From positions 1 to 42,109 of the forward strand of contig NZ_SMBZ01000034.1 in the NCBI RefSeq assembly GCF_004342685.1: a DNA stretch of 42,109 nucleotides, written 5' to 3'. The DNA is from Sphingobacterium alimentarium (GTDB taxonomy: Bacteria > Bacteroidota > Bacteroidia > Sphingobacteriales > Sphingobacteriaceae). The notes below the pieces were generated by a model. The model ran no database searches and had not been told where the DNA came from. It saw only the letters and a program-made list of their open reading frames with translations. Below are positions 25,146 to 33,096 of the stretch, piece by piece. Each line of letters starts with the position of its first letter. Position 1 is the stretch's first letter. The position numbers and the translations under genes were made by a program.

Positions 25146-25734
25146 CTTTGCTGATCCATTACAAAATCTACTGCCCTATGATGGCACAGTTCATTATTAC
25201 GGTATAATCATTAATCAACCTGACTATTTTTACGAGCGACTAAAAGAAGAGATCAACTGGCAGCACGATCAAGCCATGATTTTTGGTAAATTAATCCACA
25301 CCAAACGTAAAGTCGCTTGGTATGGCGATTCTCCCTTTGAATACACCTACTCAGGAATCCAAAAAGTGGCTTCCCCTTGGAACGATACCCTTTTGCAATT
25401 AAAAAAACGTGTAGAAGCAGCTAGTGGAGAAACATTCAATTCCTGTTTATTGAACCTCTACCATGATGGCAGTGAAGGAATGGCTTGGCACAGTGATGGC
25501 GAAAAAGATCTCAAGAAAAACGGCGCTATTGCTTCGTTAAGCTTTGGAGCAGAACGTAAATTCGCTTTCAAGCATAAGTTGACCAAACAAAAAATCGACA
25601 TCCAACTCGAAAACGGCTCCCTACTGATAATGAAAGACGAAACCCAATCCCATTGGTTGCATCGACTTCCACCAACCACCAAGATCAATACAGCCCGCAT
25701 AAACCTTACATTTAGAACCATCGAAGAGCTATAG
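25132..25734 (+). CDS. AlkB-type 2-oxoglutarate/Fe(II) dioxygenase
   Basis: From ATG 25132 the product has 200 residues. The Fe-binding triad is H120-x-D122 (WHSDGE) and H177 (WLHRLP). The 2-oxoglutarate and substrate-binding arginines are R189 and R195 in ARINLTFR. The sequence MIFGKLIHTKRKVAWYGD and the end HWLHRLPPTTK...RINLTFR resemble the ALKBH2/3 type more than E. coli AlkB. It should oxidatively remove alkyl groups such as 1-methyladenine and 3-methylcytosine from DNA. Its overlap with the Ada-like gene fits joint expression in response to alkylation. Confidence 0.92.
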   Translation: MKIFNFADPLQNLLPYDGTVHYYGIIINQPDYFYERLKEEINWQHDQAMIFGKLIHTKRKVAWYGDSPFEYTYSGIQKVASPWNDTLLQLKKRVEAASGETFNSCLLNLYHDGSEGMAWHSDGEKDLKKNGAIASLSFGAERKFAFKHKLTKQKIDIQLENGSLLIMKDETQSHWLHRLPPTTKINTARINLTFRTIEEL

Positions 25735-25828
25735 CAGAATGTAACAATTCTAAGAAACTCTCTTTTGCTGTGCTTTAATCAGCCTTTACTTCTTATATTT
25801 ATCCTAATTACGACCAATCACTAAGTTA

Positions 25829-28477
25829 ATGAAACAAGTATTATTATTTCTAGCCTTTTTGGCTCATTTGTCATTGGCAAGTGGGCAAATCACATCCCCA
25901 AAAGAACATTTCGGTTTTAATATTGGTGATGATTATCATTTGGCAAACTTCACGGAGACTGAAGCCTATTTCAAAAAAATTGCCCAGCAGTCTGACCGTA
26001 TAAATTATCAAATCATAGGCAAGACTGAAGAGGGTCGCAATCAGCCTATGTTGATTGTATCATCTCCTCAAAACCTCGCTAACTTAGCACGCTATAAATC
26101 TATAGCACTGACTTTGGCACGTGCAGAATTGCCTGAGCAAGAGGCACGCGATCTGGCCAAAGAAGGAAAATCTGTTGTCTGGATAGATGGTGGACTGCAT
26201 TCTAACGAGACCGTAGGTATGCATCAGCTGATCGAGATTGCTTACCTTTTGGCGAGCCGCAATGACGATGAGACAAAACATATTCTTGAGAATACGATTA
26301 TCTTGTTGACACACGCGAATCCCGATGGACAGCAATTAATTTCGGATTGGTATATGCGCGAAGCACAGCCGGAGAAAAGATCCCTTTGGAATGTTCCTAA
26401 ACTTTACCAAAAGTATGCTGGACACGATAATAACCGAGATTTTTTCATGTTGAACTTAAAAGAATCCCAAAATATTGCACGTCAGTTATTCATCGAATGG
26501 AATCCACAAATCATGTATAATCACCATCAAACTGCTCCTGCTGGTGCAGTGGTAGCCGGTGCACCTTACCGTGATCCATTCAATTATGTATTTGATCCAT
26601 TGGTTATTACTGGTATTGAATCTTTAGGCGCAGCCATGTCATCTCGATTGTATGCGGAGAATAAGCCCGGCTATACACAAAGAGGTGGCTCTGTGTTTTC
26701 TACTTGGTATAATGGCGGCTTGCGTACAACCACATATTTTCACAATACCATTGGCTTATTGACCGAAATTATTGGAGGACCAAATCCTTTCGAAATCCCA
26801 TTAGTTCCGTCGCGTTTGATTCCAAACAGCAACACACACTTTCCAGTAATTCCGCAGACTTGGCATTTCAAACAGTCTATTGACTATTCCACTTCATTGA
26901 ACTACGCTGTGCTTAATTACGCCTCAAAATTCCGTCAGGAATTGTTATTCAACATTTATAGAATGGGGCGCAATTCGATTGAAAAAGGAAATAAAGACAC
27001 GTGGTCGCTTTCCCCAAGTAAAGTAGCTGTAGTGGAAAAAGCAATTGAAAACTTAAAAAAGGAAAACGACAATCAAAGAAACCAAAGATATCCTTCAAGA
27101 CATGCGATAGACTCCCTGCTAAAAAACAAGCAGTATAGAGATCCTCGCGCCTACATCATTGCTACCAATCAAGATAATCCAGCGACAACAGTGAAATTCT
27201 TGAATGCGCTATCCGCTAACGGCATACGCATTGAGCAAGCGCTACAAGCTTTCACCCAAAATGGCAAAACGTATCCTGCACAGAGCTATATAATCCGCAC
27301 GAATCAGGCATTTCGCCCACATATCTTGGATATGTTTGAAGCGCAAGATCATCCTAACGACTTTGAATATGCAGGAGGCCCTCCTATCGCACCTTACGAT
27401 GCTGCAGGTTGGACATTAGCCTACTTGATGCACATCAATTTTGATCGTGCCTACGAAGAAGTGGCGGGTAATTTCACCACATTGCCATATGGTGAACCCC
27501 TAAAAGTAATGACACAATCCGTGGCAAAAGGTAAGTTTCTGAATTTATCAAACAAGGATAACGAAAGTTTCCGTGTCGTGAATGACTTGATAAAGCAAAA
27601 AGTAAAAGTATATAAAACAGATGCTGGTGACTTTGTTATTTCCAATAATAACACCGCAGAAAAAATAATTTCTGAATCGGGATTGGCGACGACGGCAATA
27701 GACAAACTACCGAATAATGCTAAGCCGATAAAGCAATTACGTATAGGCCTTTGGGATACTTATGGTGGCAGTATGCCTTCCGGATGGACAAGGTTTATAT
27801 TCGAAAAATATGGTTTTGACTTCACGGTCATCTATGCCCCAGACATGGACAAAGGAAATTTAAATCAGCAATTTGATGTCATTGTATTACCAAGCAATGC
27901 TGTAATCAGAAGACCGGGAAATTCACAATTCGGCGCGATGCCTGCATCTGCTCCTGATAATATCCCAGCTCCGTATGCTGCGACTTGGGGCAGCATGAGC
28001 ATCGAAAAAACATTGCCTCAGCTGGAAGCTTTCGTCAAAAATGGCGGACATCTGGTCGCTATTGGAGCAAGTGCAAGAATAGCTGAAGACTTAAATATCG
28101 GCGTGAGTAATCATTTGGTGGATAACCAAAATAAAGCTTTGACCCGGGAAGTATTCTATACGCCGGGCTCAGTATTGGTGGCAAATGTGGATAATACAAC
28201 GCGATCAGGAAAAGGCTACGCTGACAAGATGGACATATACTTCGCCAACAATAATGTATACAAGATTAATGACACATCCATAAAACCATTGCTTTGGTTT
28301 GGATCAGACAAAGTTCTTAAGAGTGGTTGGTCTTGGGGAGAAAAATATTTGAAAGATGGTGTTATCGCTTTCGAAACCTCGCTTGGCAAAGGAAAACTTT
28401 CGGTTTTCACACCCGACATCACTTTTAGAGCACAAGCTCATGGTACATTCAAATTGTTGTTCAACAATTTGTACTAG
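25829..28477 (+). CDS. Exported M14-family zinc carboxypeptidase-like peptidase
   Basis: This 882-residue protein has a signal peptide (MKQVLLFLAFLAHLSLASGQ). The M14 domain (about residues 30-380) has zinc ligands in HSNE (about 125-128) and a downstream His in MYNHHQTAP. The catalytic Glu is in the typical GLLTEIIGG segment (about 309-317). The rest contains a class I glutamine-amidotransferase-like stretch (about 630-790: KQLRIGLWDTYGGSMPSGWTRFIFEKYGFDF...QFDVIVLPSNA) and a C-terminal beta region. Large M14 peptidases of this architecture are common in Bacteroidota and are exported to the periplasm or outside; their substrates are not known. It is a single gene, converging on ddl at a shared terminator. 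Confidence 0.9.
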   Translation: MKQVLLFLAFLAHLSLASGQITSPKEHFGFNIGDDYHLANFTETEAYFKKIAQQSDRINYQIIGKTEEGRNQPMLIVSSPQNLANLARYKSIALTLARAELPEQEARDLAKEGKSVVWIDGGLHSNETVGMHQLIEIAYLLASRNDDETKHILENTIILLTHANPDGQQLISDWYMREAQPEKRSLWNVPKLYQKYAGHDNNRDFFMLNLKESQNIARQLFIEWNPQIMYNHHQTAPAGAVVAGAPYRDPFNYVFDPLVITGIESLGAAMSSRLYAENKPGYTQRGGSVFSTWYNGGLRTTTYFHNTIGLLTEIIGGPNPFEIPLVPSRLIPNSNTHFPVIPQTWHFKQSIDYSTSLNYAVLNYASKFRQELLFNIYRMGRNSIEKGNKDTWSLSPSKVAVVEKAIENLKKENDNQRNQRYPSRHAIDSLLKNKQYRDPRAYIIATNQDNPATTVKFLNALSANGIRIEQALQAFTQNGKTYPAQSYIIRTNQAFRPHILDMFEAQDHPNDFEYAGGPPIAPYDAAGWTLAYLMHINFDRAYEEVAGNFTTLPYGEPLKVMTQSVAKGKFLNLSNKDNESFRVVNDLIKQKVKVYKTDAGDFVISNNNTAEKIISESGLATTAIDKLPNNAKPIKQLRIGLWDTYGGSMPSGWTRFIFEKYGFDFTVIYAPDMDKGNLNQQFDVIVLPSNAVIRRPGNSQFGAMPASAPDNIPAPYAATWGSMSIEKTLPQLEAFVKNGGHLVAIGASARIAEDLNIGVSNHLVDNQNKALTREVFYTPGSVLVANVDNTTRSGKGYADKMDIYFANNNVYKINDTSIKPLLWFGSDKVLKSGWSWGEKYLKDGVIAFETSLGKGKLSVFTPDITFRAQAHGTFKLLFNNLY

Positions 28478-28483
28478 ACAAAA

Positions 28484-28517
28484 GAAAAAGGCAAGTTCTG
28501 AAGAACTTGCCTTTTTC
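28484..28517. terminator. Bidirectional terminator between the M14 gene and ddl
   Basis: The 16-base arms (28484-28499 and 28502-28517; GAAAAAGGCAAGTTCT and its complement) are perfect, flanked by A-rich sequence on the left and T-rich on the right, so it works in both directions. Just before it, 28450-28471, the M14 coding end contains a second 10-base inverted repeat. Confidence 0.88.
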
Positions 28518-28542
28518 ATTAAAAAATATTCTCGTTTCTACT

Positions 28543-29544
28543 CTACAGCAACGCTGCTTCAATCAATTCACTATAAAAATCCGTTTCTTTCATTCCGAAG
28601 GCTCTTACTTGCTGCGGGATAAAACTTTGCGCGGTCTGTCCTGGTATAGTATTGATTTCAATAAAATAAAATTTGTCGGTATCATTTTCTAAGAAAAAGT
28701 CTACACGCACCATTCCTTTACAATTCAAGCGAATATAGATTTCTTTTATTATCCTTGCTGCACGGTATTGTTGTTCCTGATTCAGGTCTGCCGGCGTAAT
28801 TTCTTCTGTCAATCCCGGAATATATTTCGCTTCGAAGTCGAAAAATTCACGAGTAGTTCGAACCTCCGTAGCGGGCAATACGACTAATTCCCCTTTCGCA
28901 TTACGAAAAATACCTTGAGAAAATTCCCTGCCTGACACGAATTCTTCGACCAACACTTGAGTGCCTGTATTCTCCGCATCGTAAGCTTTATCAAGCGCTC
29001 CTTTTAGTTCCTCCGCAAACTTCACTTTACTCATCCCAATACTCGACCCACCCGCATTAGGTTTTACAAAATAAGGCAACGCTAATTTGGATTCTACTAA
29101 AGAAACTGCCTGCTCTCTGTGATTCTCAAATAATAAAACTGACTGAGCGACGTACAATTCGGGAATATCCGCTAGAATAGCTTTTGTATATCCTTTGTTC
29201 ATCGTCAATGAGGAAGTCAGCGCATTACACGACGTATATGGAAGACCAATCATATCAAAGTAACCTTGCAAACGTCCGTCTTCACCCGGCGTACCATGCA
29301 GGATGATAAAGGCGACATCAAACGTTACTTTAACATTATTTAACAATAAAGAAAAATCATCTTTTTCGATTGGATATTGGTTGTCATCTTCATCTTTGTA
29401 AAACCAGCCTGAAGGTGTAATATCGATCAAATAAATATCGTATTTGTCCTTGTCTAATTGGCTATAAACAAATTTTGAACTTTTGTATGACACCTCGGCT
29501 TCACCTGTATATCCACCTGTGACTAATGCTACTTTTGTTTTCAT
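28543..29544 (-). CDS. ddl: D-alanine--D-alanine ligase
   Basis: With ATG at 29542-29544 the product has 333 residues and starts KTKVALVTGGYTGEAEVS, the family opening. The reading frame extends upstream but contains the promoter element, so the shorter start is chosen. It is an ATP-grasp enzyme with FIILHGTPGEDGRLQGYFDMIGLPYTSC (about residues 75-102), PYFVKPNAGGSSIGMSKV (about 160-177) and the Mg2+-binding end GMVRVDFFLENDTDKFYFIEINTIPGQT (about 280-310). It makes the D-Ala-D-Ala dipeptide for peptidoglycan. It is divergent from the PASTA/mltG genes, which also act in cell-wall metabolism. Confidence 0.96.
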   Translation of the reverse strand: MKTKVALVTGGYTGEAEVSYKSSKFVYSQLDKDKYDIYLIDITPSGWFYKDEDDNQYPIEKDDFSLLLNNVKVTFDVAFIILHGTPGEDGRLQGYFDMIGLPYTSCNALTSSLTMNKGYTKAILADIPELYVAQSVLLFENHREQAVSLVESKLALPYFVKPNAGGSSIGMSKVKFAEELKGALDKAYDAENTGTQVLVEEFVSGREFSQGIFRNAKGELVVLPATEVRTTREFFDFEAKYIPGLTEEITPADLNQEQQYRAARIIKEIYIRLNCKGMVRVDFFLENDTDKFYFIEINTIPGQTAQSFIPQQVRAFGMKETDFYSELIEAALL

Positions 29545-29562
29545 GTTATGGGTTTGTCTTCG

Positions 29563-29570
29563 CAAATATA
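29563..29570 (-). promoter_or_regulatory. -7 element (TATATTTG) for ddl
   Basis: The minus strand reads TATATTTG, a full match to TAnnTTTG, 18 bases before the ddl ATG. No TTG is seen at the -33 position. Confidence 0.5.
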
Positions 29571-29638
29571 ATTTGTGATACACGGAAAAACGAATATTTT
29601 TGCTTAATATTCATTAGGTTTATGCACTATTTATACCT

Positions 29639-29646
29639 TAACTTTG
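29639..29646 (+). promoter_or_regulatory. -7 element (TAACTTTG) for the PASTA-mltG operon
   Basis: TAACTTTG matches TAnnTTTG fully, 24 bases before the PASTA gene ATG. The region between it and the ddl element serves as a divergent promoter of about 70 bases. No clear -33 TTG is found. Confidence 0.5.
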
Positions 29647-29670
29647 CTCAATTAAATTAAAGAATTACAA

Positions 29671-30453
29671 ATGTCCAAACTATTACTCTATTTAAAAACG
29701 GATACGTTTAGAAAAAATCTTATTTATGCGCTGATCGTTATAGCAGCTTTTTTCTTGACAGTATACATAGGACTACGGATATATACGAAGCATGGTGACT
29801 CACAACAGGTTCCCTTACTCAAAGGCCTTAATATATCAGAAGCAAAGGCTATCTTAGAAAAGGCAGATTTGGAATACCAAATCGATTCCATCTATCAAAT
29901 GGATGCTAAACCTGGTGTTGTTATTGAACAGAATCCATCCGCTAATTCTTTAGTAAAAAGTGGGCGTACCGTTTATTTGACAATTATTACCGAAGTAGCT
30001 CCAGACGTAGAATTTCCGAATATCATCGAAAAAACTTTTATTGAAGCTAGCGCCATTCTGAATAATTCTTCATTGAAAATTGGGGATACCATCTATATAT
30101 ATGACATCGCCAGAGATGTGGTCTTGGACGCTAAATTTGCCGGACAATCGATCCGCACTGGCCGCCCTATTGCCAAAGGATCCAAAATTACCTTGGTATT
30201 AGGGAATGGTAAAGGCTCTAACGAAGTAGAAGTACCTACTTTGACCAATCTAACTTTGTCAGAAGCAAAATTTGCGTTGGTGGGATTAGGACTGACCGTG
30301 GGCAAAATAACGGGTAATATTACTGACACCGCATCAGCACGTGTGATTGGACAATCGCCAGATTCTACGGCTCGATTTATCAGTATAGGCTCACCTATCC
30401 ATCTTGAATTAAGCAATGATAGCACACCTTCAGAGATCCTTCCAAATCCGTAA
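29671..30453 (+). CDS. Membrane-anchored PASTA-domain protein
   Basis: The 260-residue protein has a short cytoplasmic N-terminus, one TM helix (about residues 17-37, LIYALIVIAAFFLTVYIGL) and three PASTA domains outside the membrane (about 42-112, 113-183 and 186-255). Each has the family pattern, for example VPLLKGLNISEAKAILEKADLEYQI...PGVVIEQNPSANSLVKSGRTVYLTI. PASTA domains bind peptidoglycan fragments or beta-lactams in other bacteria. No kinase or transpeptidase domain is attached, so its role is unclear. It is followed two bases later by mltG, a cell-wall lytic enzyme, and lies opposite ddl, so a cell-wall function is likely. Confidence 0.9.
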   Translation: MSKLLLYLKTDTFRKNLIYALIVIAAFFLTVYIGLRIYTKHGDSQQVPLLKGLNISEAKAILEKADLEYQIDSIYQMDAKPGVVIEQNPSANSLVKSGRTVYLTIITEVAPDVEFPNIIEKTFIEASAILNNSSLKIGDTIYIYDIARDVVLDAKFAGQSIRTGRPIAKGSKITLVLGNGKGSNEVEVPTLTNLTLSEAKFALVGLGLTVGKITGNITDTASARVIGQSPDSTARFISIGSPIHLELSNDSTPSEILPNP

Positions 30454-30455
30454 AT

Positions 30456-31496
30456 ATGACGCAGAAACGTAAATTCCCAAAATGGTTTGGCATTACGCTA
30501 GCCTTAATCCTTGTTTTAGGATTAATAATTAGCTATAAAGCCTATCAGATATTCTTAGGTGCCTCGGTTACAGACAGCCAAAAGTACCTATATGTGCATA
30601 CCAACGACAATTATGAAAATGTGCTCCGCAGAGTACGCACAGAGAATATAGTAAAGGATGCTGATGAATTTGACATGGTGGCTAAAGCCATGAAATACCC
30701 GGCATCTGTCAAGCCTGGGCGTTATAAGCTAGAAAAAAACATGAGCAACAGACGACTGATAGGTAATCTACGTGGGGGCTACCAAGAAGCCGTTGCGCTA
30801 CGTTTCTCCAACATTCGCCTGAAAGAAGATTTTGCGGGCTTCCTAGGCCGTAATTTTGAACCAGACTCGCTACAGTTTATTTCGCTACTTAATAATGAGG
30901 CGGAGGCCGAAAAATACGGTTTTACAAAGGACAACTTCTACACGATGTTCATTCCGAATACGTACGAGATCTATTGGAATACATCAGCGGACAAAGTAAT
31001 CGAGCGACTACATACCGAATACAAAAAATTCTGGACAGCGGAGCGTATTGCCAAAGCCGAAAAGCAAAACTTAACACCTATCGAAGTATCTATACTAGCA
31101 TCTATCGTACGTGGAGAAGCACTGCACAATGATGAAATGCCTTTGATCGCAGGATTGTATTTGAATCGTTTGAAAAAAGGAATGCTATTACAGGCAGATC
31201 CAACGGTCATATTTGCGAACAATGATTTCACCATTCGTCGGGTACTTTTTAGACATTTAGCTATTGACAATCCTTACAACACATACAAATACAGAGGCTT
31301 GCCTCCAGGACCGATCAATATGGCGCCTATCGTCGCTATCGATGCTGTATTGAATCCCGCACAGCACAACTATATATACATGTGTGCCAAAGAAGATTTT
31401 TCGGGGTATCACGCATTTGCGGAGACTGTAGCCGAACATCAAGTCAATGCACGCAAATTCCAAAAAGCCTTAGACGAAAGAAATATCAAAAAATAA
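30456..31496 (+). CDS. mltG: Endolytic peptidoglycan transglycosylase
   Basis: The 346-residue protein has an N-terminal TM helix (about residues 9-29) and the YceG/MltG domain. Key stretches are KPGRYKLEKNMSNRRLIGNLRGGYQEAV (LysM-like subdomain) and VSILASIVRGEALHNDEMPLIAGLYLNRLKKGMLLQADPTVIFA (about 213-255), with the conserved Glu in GEAL. PYNTYKYRGLPPGPINMAPIVAIDAVLNP is also typical. The usual EKET-type motif reads RGEA, keeping the second Glu, as in other Bacteroidota. MltG cuts nascent glycan strands and sets their length. Its TAA overlaps the ATG of the thioesterase as TAATG. Confidence 0.95.
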   Translation: MTQKRKFPKWFGITLALILVLGLIISYKAYQIFLGASVTDSQKYLYVHTNDNYENVLRRVRTENIVKDADEFDMVAKAMKYPASVKPGRYKLEKNMSNRRLIGNLRGGYQEAVALRFSNIRLKEDFAGFLGRNFEPDSLQFISLLNNEAEAEKYGFTKDNFYTMFIPNTYEIYWNTSADKVIERLHTEYKKFWTAERIAKAEKQNLTPIEVSILASIVRGEALHNDEMPLIAGLYLNRLKKGMLLQADPTVIFANNDFTIRRVLFRHLAIDNPYNTYKYRGLPPGPINMAPIVAIDAVLNPAQHNYIYMCAKEDFSGYHAFAETVAEHQVNARKFQKALDERNIKK

Positions 31497-31912
31497 TGCT
31501 ATCCATGTTTGTACACGAACAAAAAATTAGAGTAAGATATGCAGAGACGGATCAAATGGGGTATGTATATTATGGCAACTATGCGGCATACTACGAAGTA
31601 GCGCGTACCGAAATGCTCCGTCAGACAGGATTCTCGTACAAAGAATTAGAAGAATTGGGTGTGATGATGCCTGTATTGGAAATGAACATCAAATACATTC
31701 AGCCTGCCAAGTACGACGAATTGCTGACCATCAAAGTCATCATCAAAGAAAAACCGGCAGTACGTATCAAATTTGAATATGAAGTGTATAATGAAGCGAG
31801 CGAACTGATCAATACGGGCACGACGCAGTTGGTTTTTGTCGATATGCAAAAAAATAGACCATGCAAAGCTCCAAGCGTCTTCATGAAGCAAATGGAGCCC
31901 TATTTTAGCTAA
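31496..31912 (+). CDS. YbgC/4-hydroxybenzoyl-CoA-type acyl-CoA thioesterase
   Basis: From ATG 31496 the product has 138 residues with a single hot-dog fold. The active-site motif RYAETDQMGYVYYGNYAAYYEVARTEML holds the catalytic Asp19. The rest (PAKYDELLTIKVIIKEKPAVRIKFEYEV) is typical of the family. A third-codon ATG at 31505 is an alternative start. The ATG shares a base with the mltG stop (TAATG), so it is translated with mltG. The acyl substrate is unknown; YbgC relatives act near the envelope with phospholipid enzymes in other phyla. Confidence 0.9.
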   Translation: MLSMFVHEQKIRVRYAETDQMGYVYYGNYAAYYEVARTEMLRQTGFSYKELEELGVMMPVLEMNIKYIQPAKYDELLTIKVIIKEKPAVRIKFEYEVYNEASELINTGTTQLVFVDMQKNRPCKAPSVFMKQMEPYFS

Positions 31913-31921
31913 CATTAGGCT

Positions 31922-32884
31922 ATGAATAAGCTTCATCATAGATTATTATTGTTAAAACCATACGACAATCTAGTTGAATGGAGCAAAACCGCCATCATCC
32001 CCGGATTTGGCAAATTACCGTTATATACGGTTGCCACTTTCTTTTTTCAAGAGATCACCCGAGAATCCTTGCTTAACAAAGCATCAAGTCTGGCATACAA
32101 CTTTATGCTAGCGATGTTTCCGGGTATTATTTTTCTCTTCACGCTTATCCCCTACATTCCTGTCGAAAATTTTCAGGAAAAGCTGTTAAGCTTCTTGGAA
32201 ATAGTGATTCCTACAGATGCTTTTAGTGCTTTCCAAAATACCCTCGAAGATATTATCAAAAATCAAAATGGTGGATTGCTGTCCTTCGGTTTTTTGCTAG
32301 CGACATTCTTTGCAACAAATGGTATGACCAATTTAATGATGGCTTTCAACAAATCATCGTTGACGCGTGAGAACAGAAAATGGCTCAAGCGTAGAACGAT
32401 TGCATTAGCGTTGTCCTTTGCCATTATCATTGCCTTGACGCTTGGGATCGGTGTATTTACAATGGTTGGCGTTTCGATCAATTACCTCAAAGAAAATATT
32501 GATTACGATCTGGCTTGGCTATGGACCTTTTTATTGAAGATATCTCGCTGGAGTATTTTGTTTTTAATTTACTTCTTGACGGTGGGATTGGTATACAAAT
32601 ATGGGCCTTCCAGCTCCAAGCATTGGCGTATCTTGAGCCCGGGTGCAATGCTAGCGACGATTTTAGCTATCGTTACTTTTTCCGGGTTTGCATTTTATAT
32701 CAACAATTTCAACGCTTACAATAAACTATACGGTTCGATCGGAACGATAATAGTCGTCATGATATGGATGTACCTCAATTCATTGATTATATTGATTGGA
32801 TTTGAATTAAACACCAGTATTACCTTGTCGAAACAAAGCATAAAAGTTGTCACGCCAAAAAAATCCAATAGCTTTAGGTATTAG
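31922..32884 (+). CDS. YihY/BrkB family inner-membrane protein
   Basis: The 320-residue protein has about six TM helices (near residues 65-85, 115-140, 160-185, 200-225, 240-262 and 270-295). Family stretches are SSLAYNFMLAMFPGIIFLFTLIPYIP, FFATNGMTNLMMAFN and LSPGAMLATILAIVTFSGFAFYINNFNAYNKLYGSIGTIIVVMIWMYLNSLIILIGFELN. The family was once misnamed RNase BN and its function is unknown. It starts nine bases after the thioesterase stop and ends the PASTA-mltG group; no clear terminator follows before rpsA. Confidence 0.92.
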   Translation: MNKLHHRLLLLKPYDNLVEWSKTAIIPGFGKLPLYTVATFFFQEITRESLLNKASSLAYNFMLAMFPGIIFLFTLIPYIPVENFQEKLLSFLEIVIPTDAFSAFQNTLEDIIKNQNGGLLSFGFLLATFFATNGMTNLMMAFNKSSLTRENRKWLKRRTIALALSFAIIIALTLGIGVFTMVGVSINYLKENIDYDLAWLWTFLLKISRWSILFLIYFLTVGLVYKYGPSSSKHWRILSPGAMLATILAIVTFSGFAFYINNFNAYNKLYGSIGTIIVVMIWMYLNSLIILIGFELNTSITLSKQSIKVVTPKKSNSFRY

Positions 32885-33031
32885 GAAATTTAATGATTTA
32901 CCCCTCTTTATCCTTTTATTTTTCTGTTTTTACATTTTATAAAAGTGCTTGTTATCATAAGCCACAGCTGGCCATACAGATAGATGAGAAAGTTTTTATC
33001 CCAACAGACAAAAAAAATAGCATATAAATAA

Positions 33032-33059
33032 TTGGAAATAAAAGTTTTTCGTATCTTTG
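33032..33059 (+). promoter_or_regulatory. Strong promoter of rpsA (TTG-N17-TATCTTTG)
   Basis: TTG at 33032-33034 and TATCTTTG at 33052-33059 match both elements of the Bacteroidota consensus with a 17-base spacer. Transcription should start near 33064, giving a leader of about 33 bases. Confidence 0.8.
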
Positions 33060-33062
33060 CAC

Positions 33063-33086
33063 TTCCTACAATGTAGGAAAAAGGAG
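33063..33086 (+). promoter_or_regulatory. rpsA leader: inverted repeat plus Shine-Dalgarno-like AAGGAG
   Basis: TTCCTACA (33063-33070) and TGTAGGAA (33072-33079) form an inverted repeat at the very start of the predicted mRNA. AAGGAG (33081-33086) follows, 10 bases before the ATG. Most genes in this window have no such site, so this one may be used for control of S1 synthesis. Regulation is inference. Confidence 0.55.
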
Positions 33087-33096
33087 AAATTAATTA

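Noticed and set aside
31382..31495. N-terminal extension of the thioesterase
   Set aside because: It overlaps the end of mltG in another frame; the TAATG start at 31496 gives the full hot-dog domain.
32885..33031. Gap before rpsA as a possible RNA gene
   Set aside because: No cloverleaf or stable long stem was seen; the only clear signals are the rpsA promoter and leader to its right.
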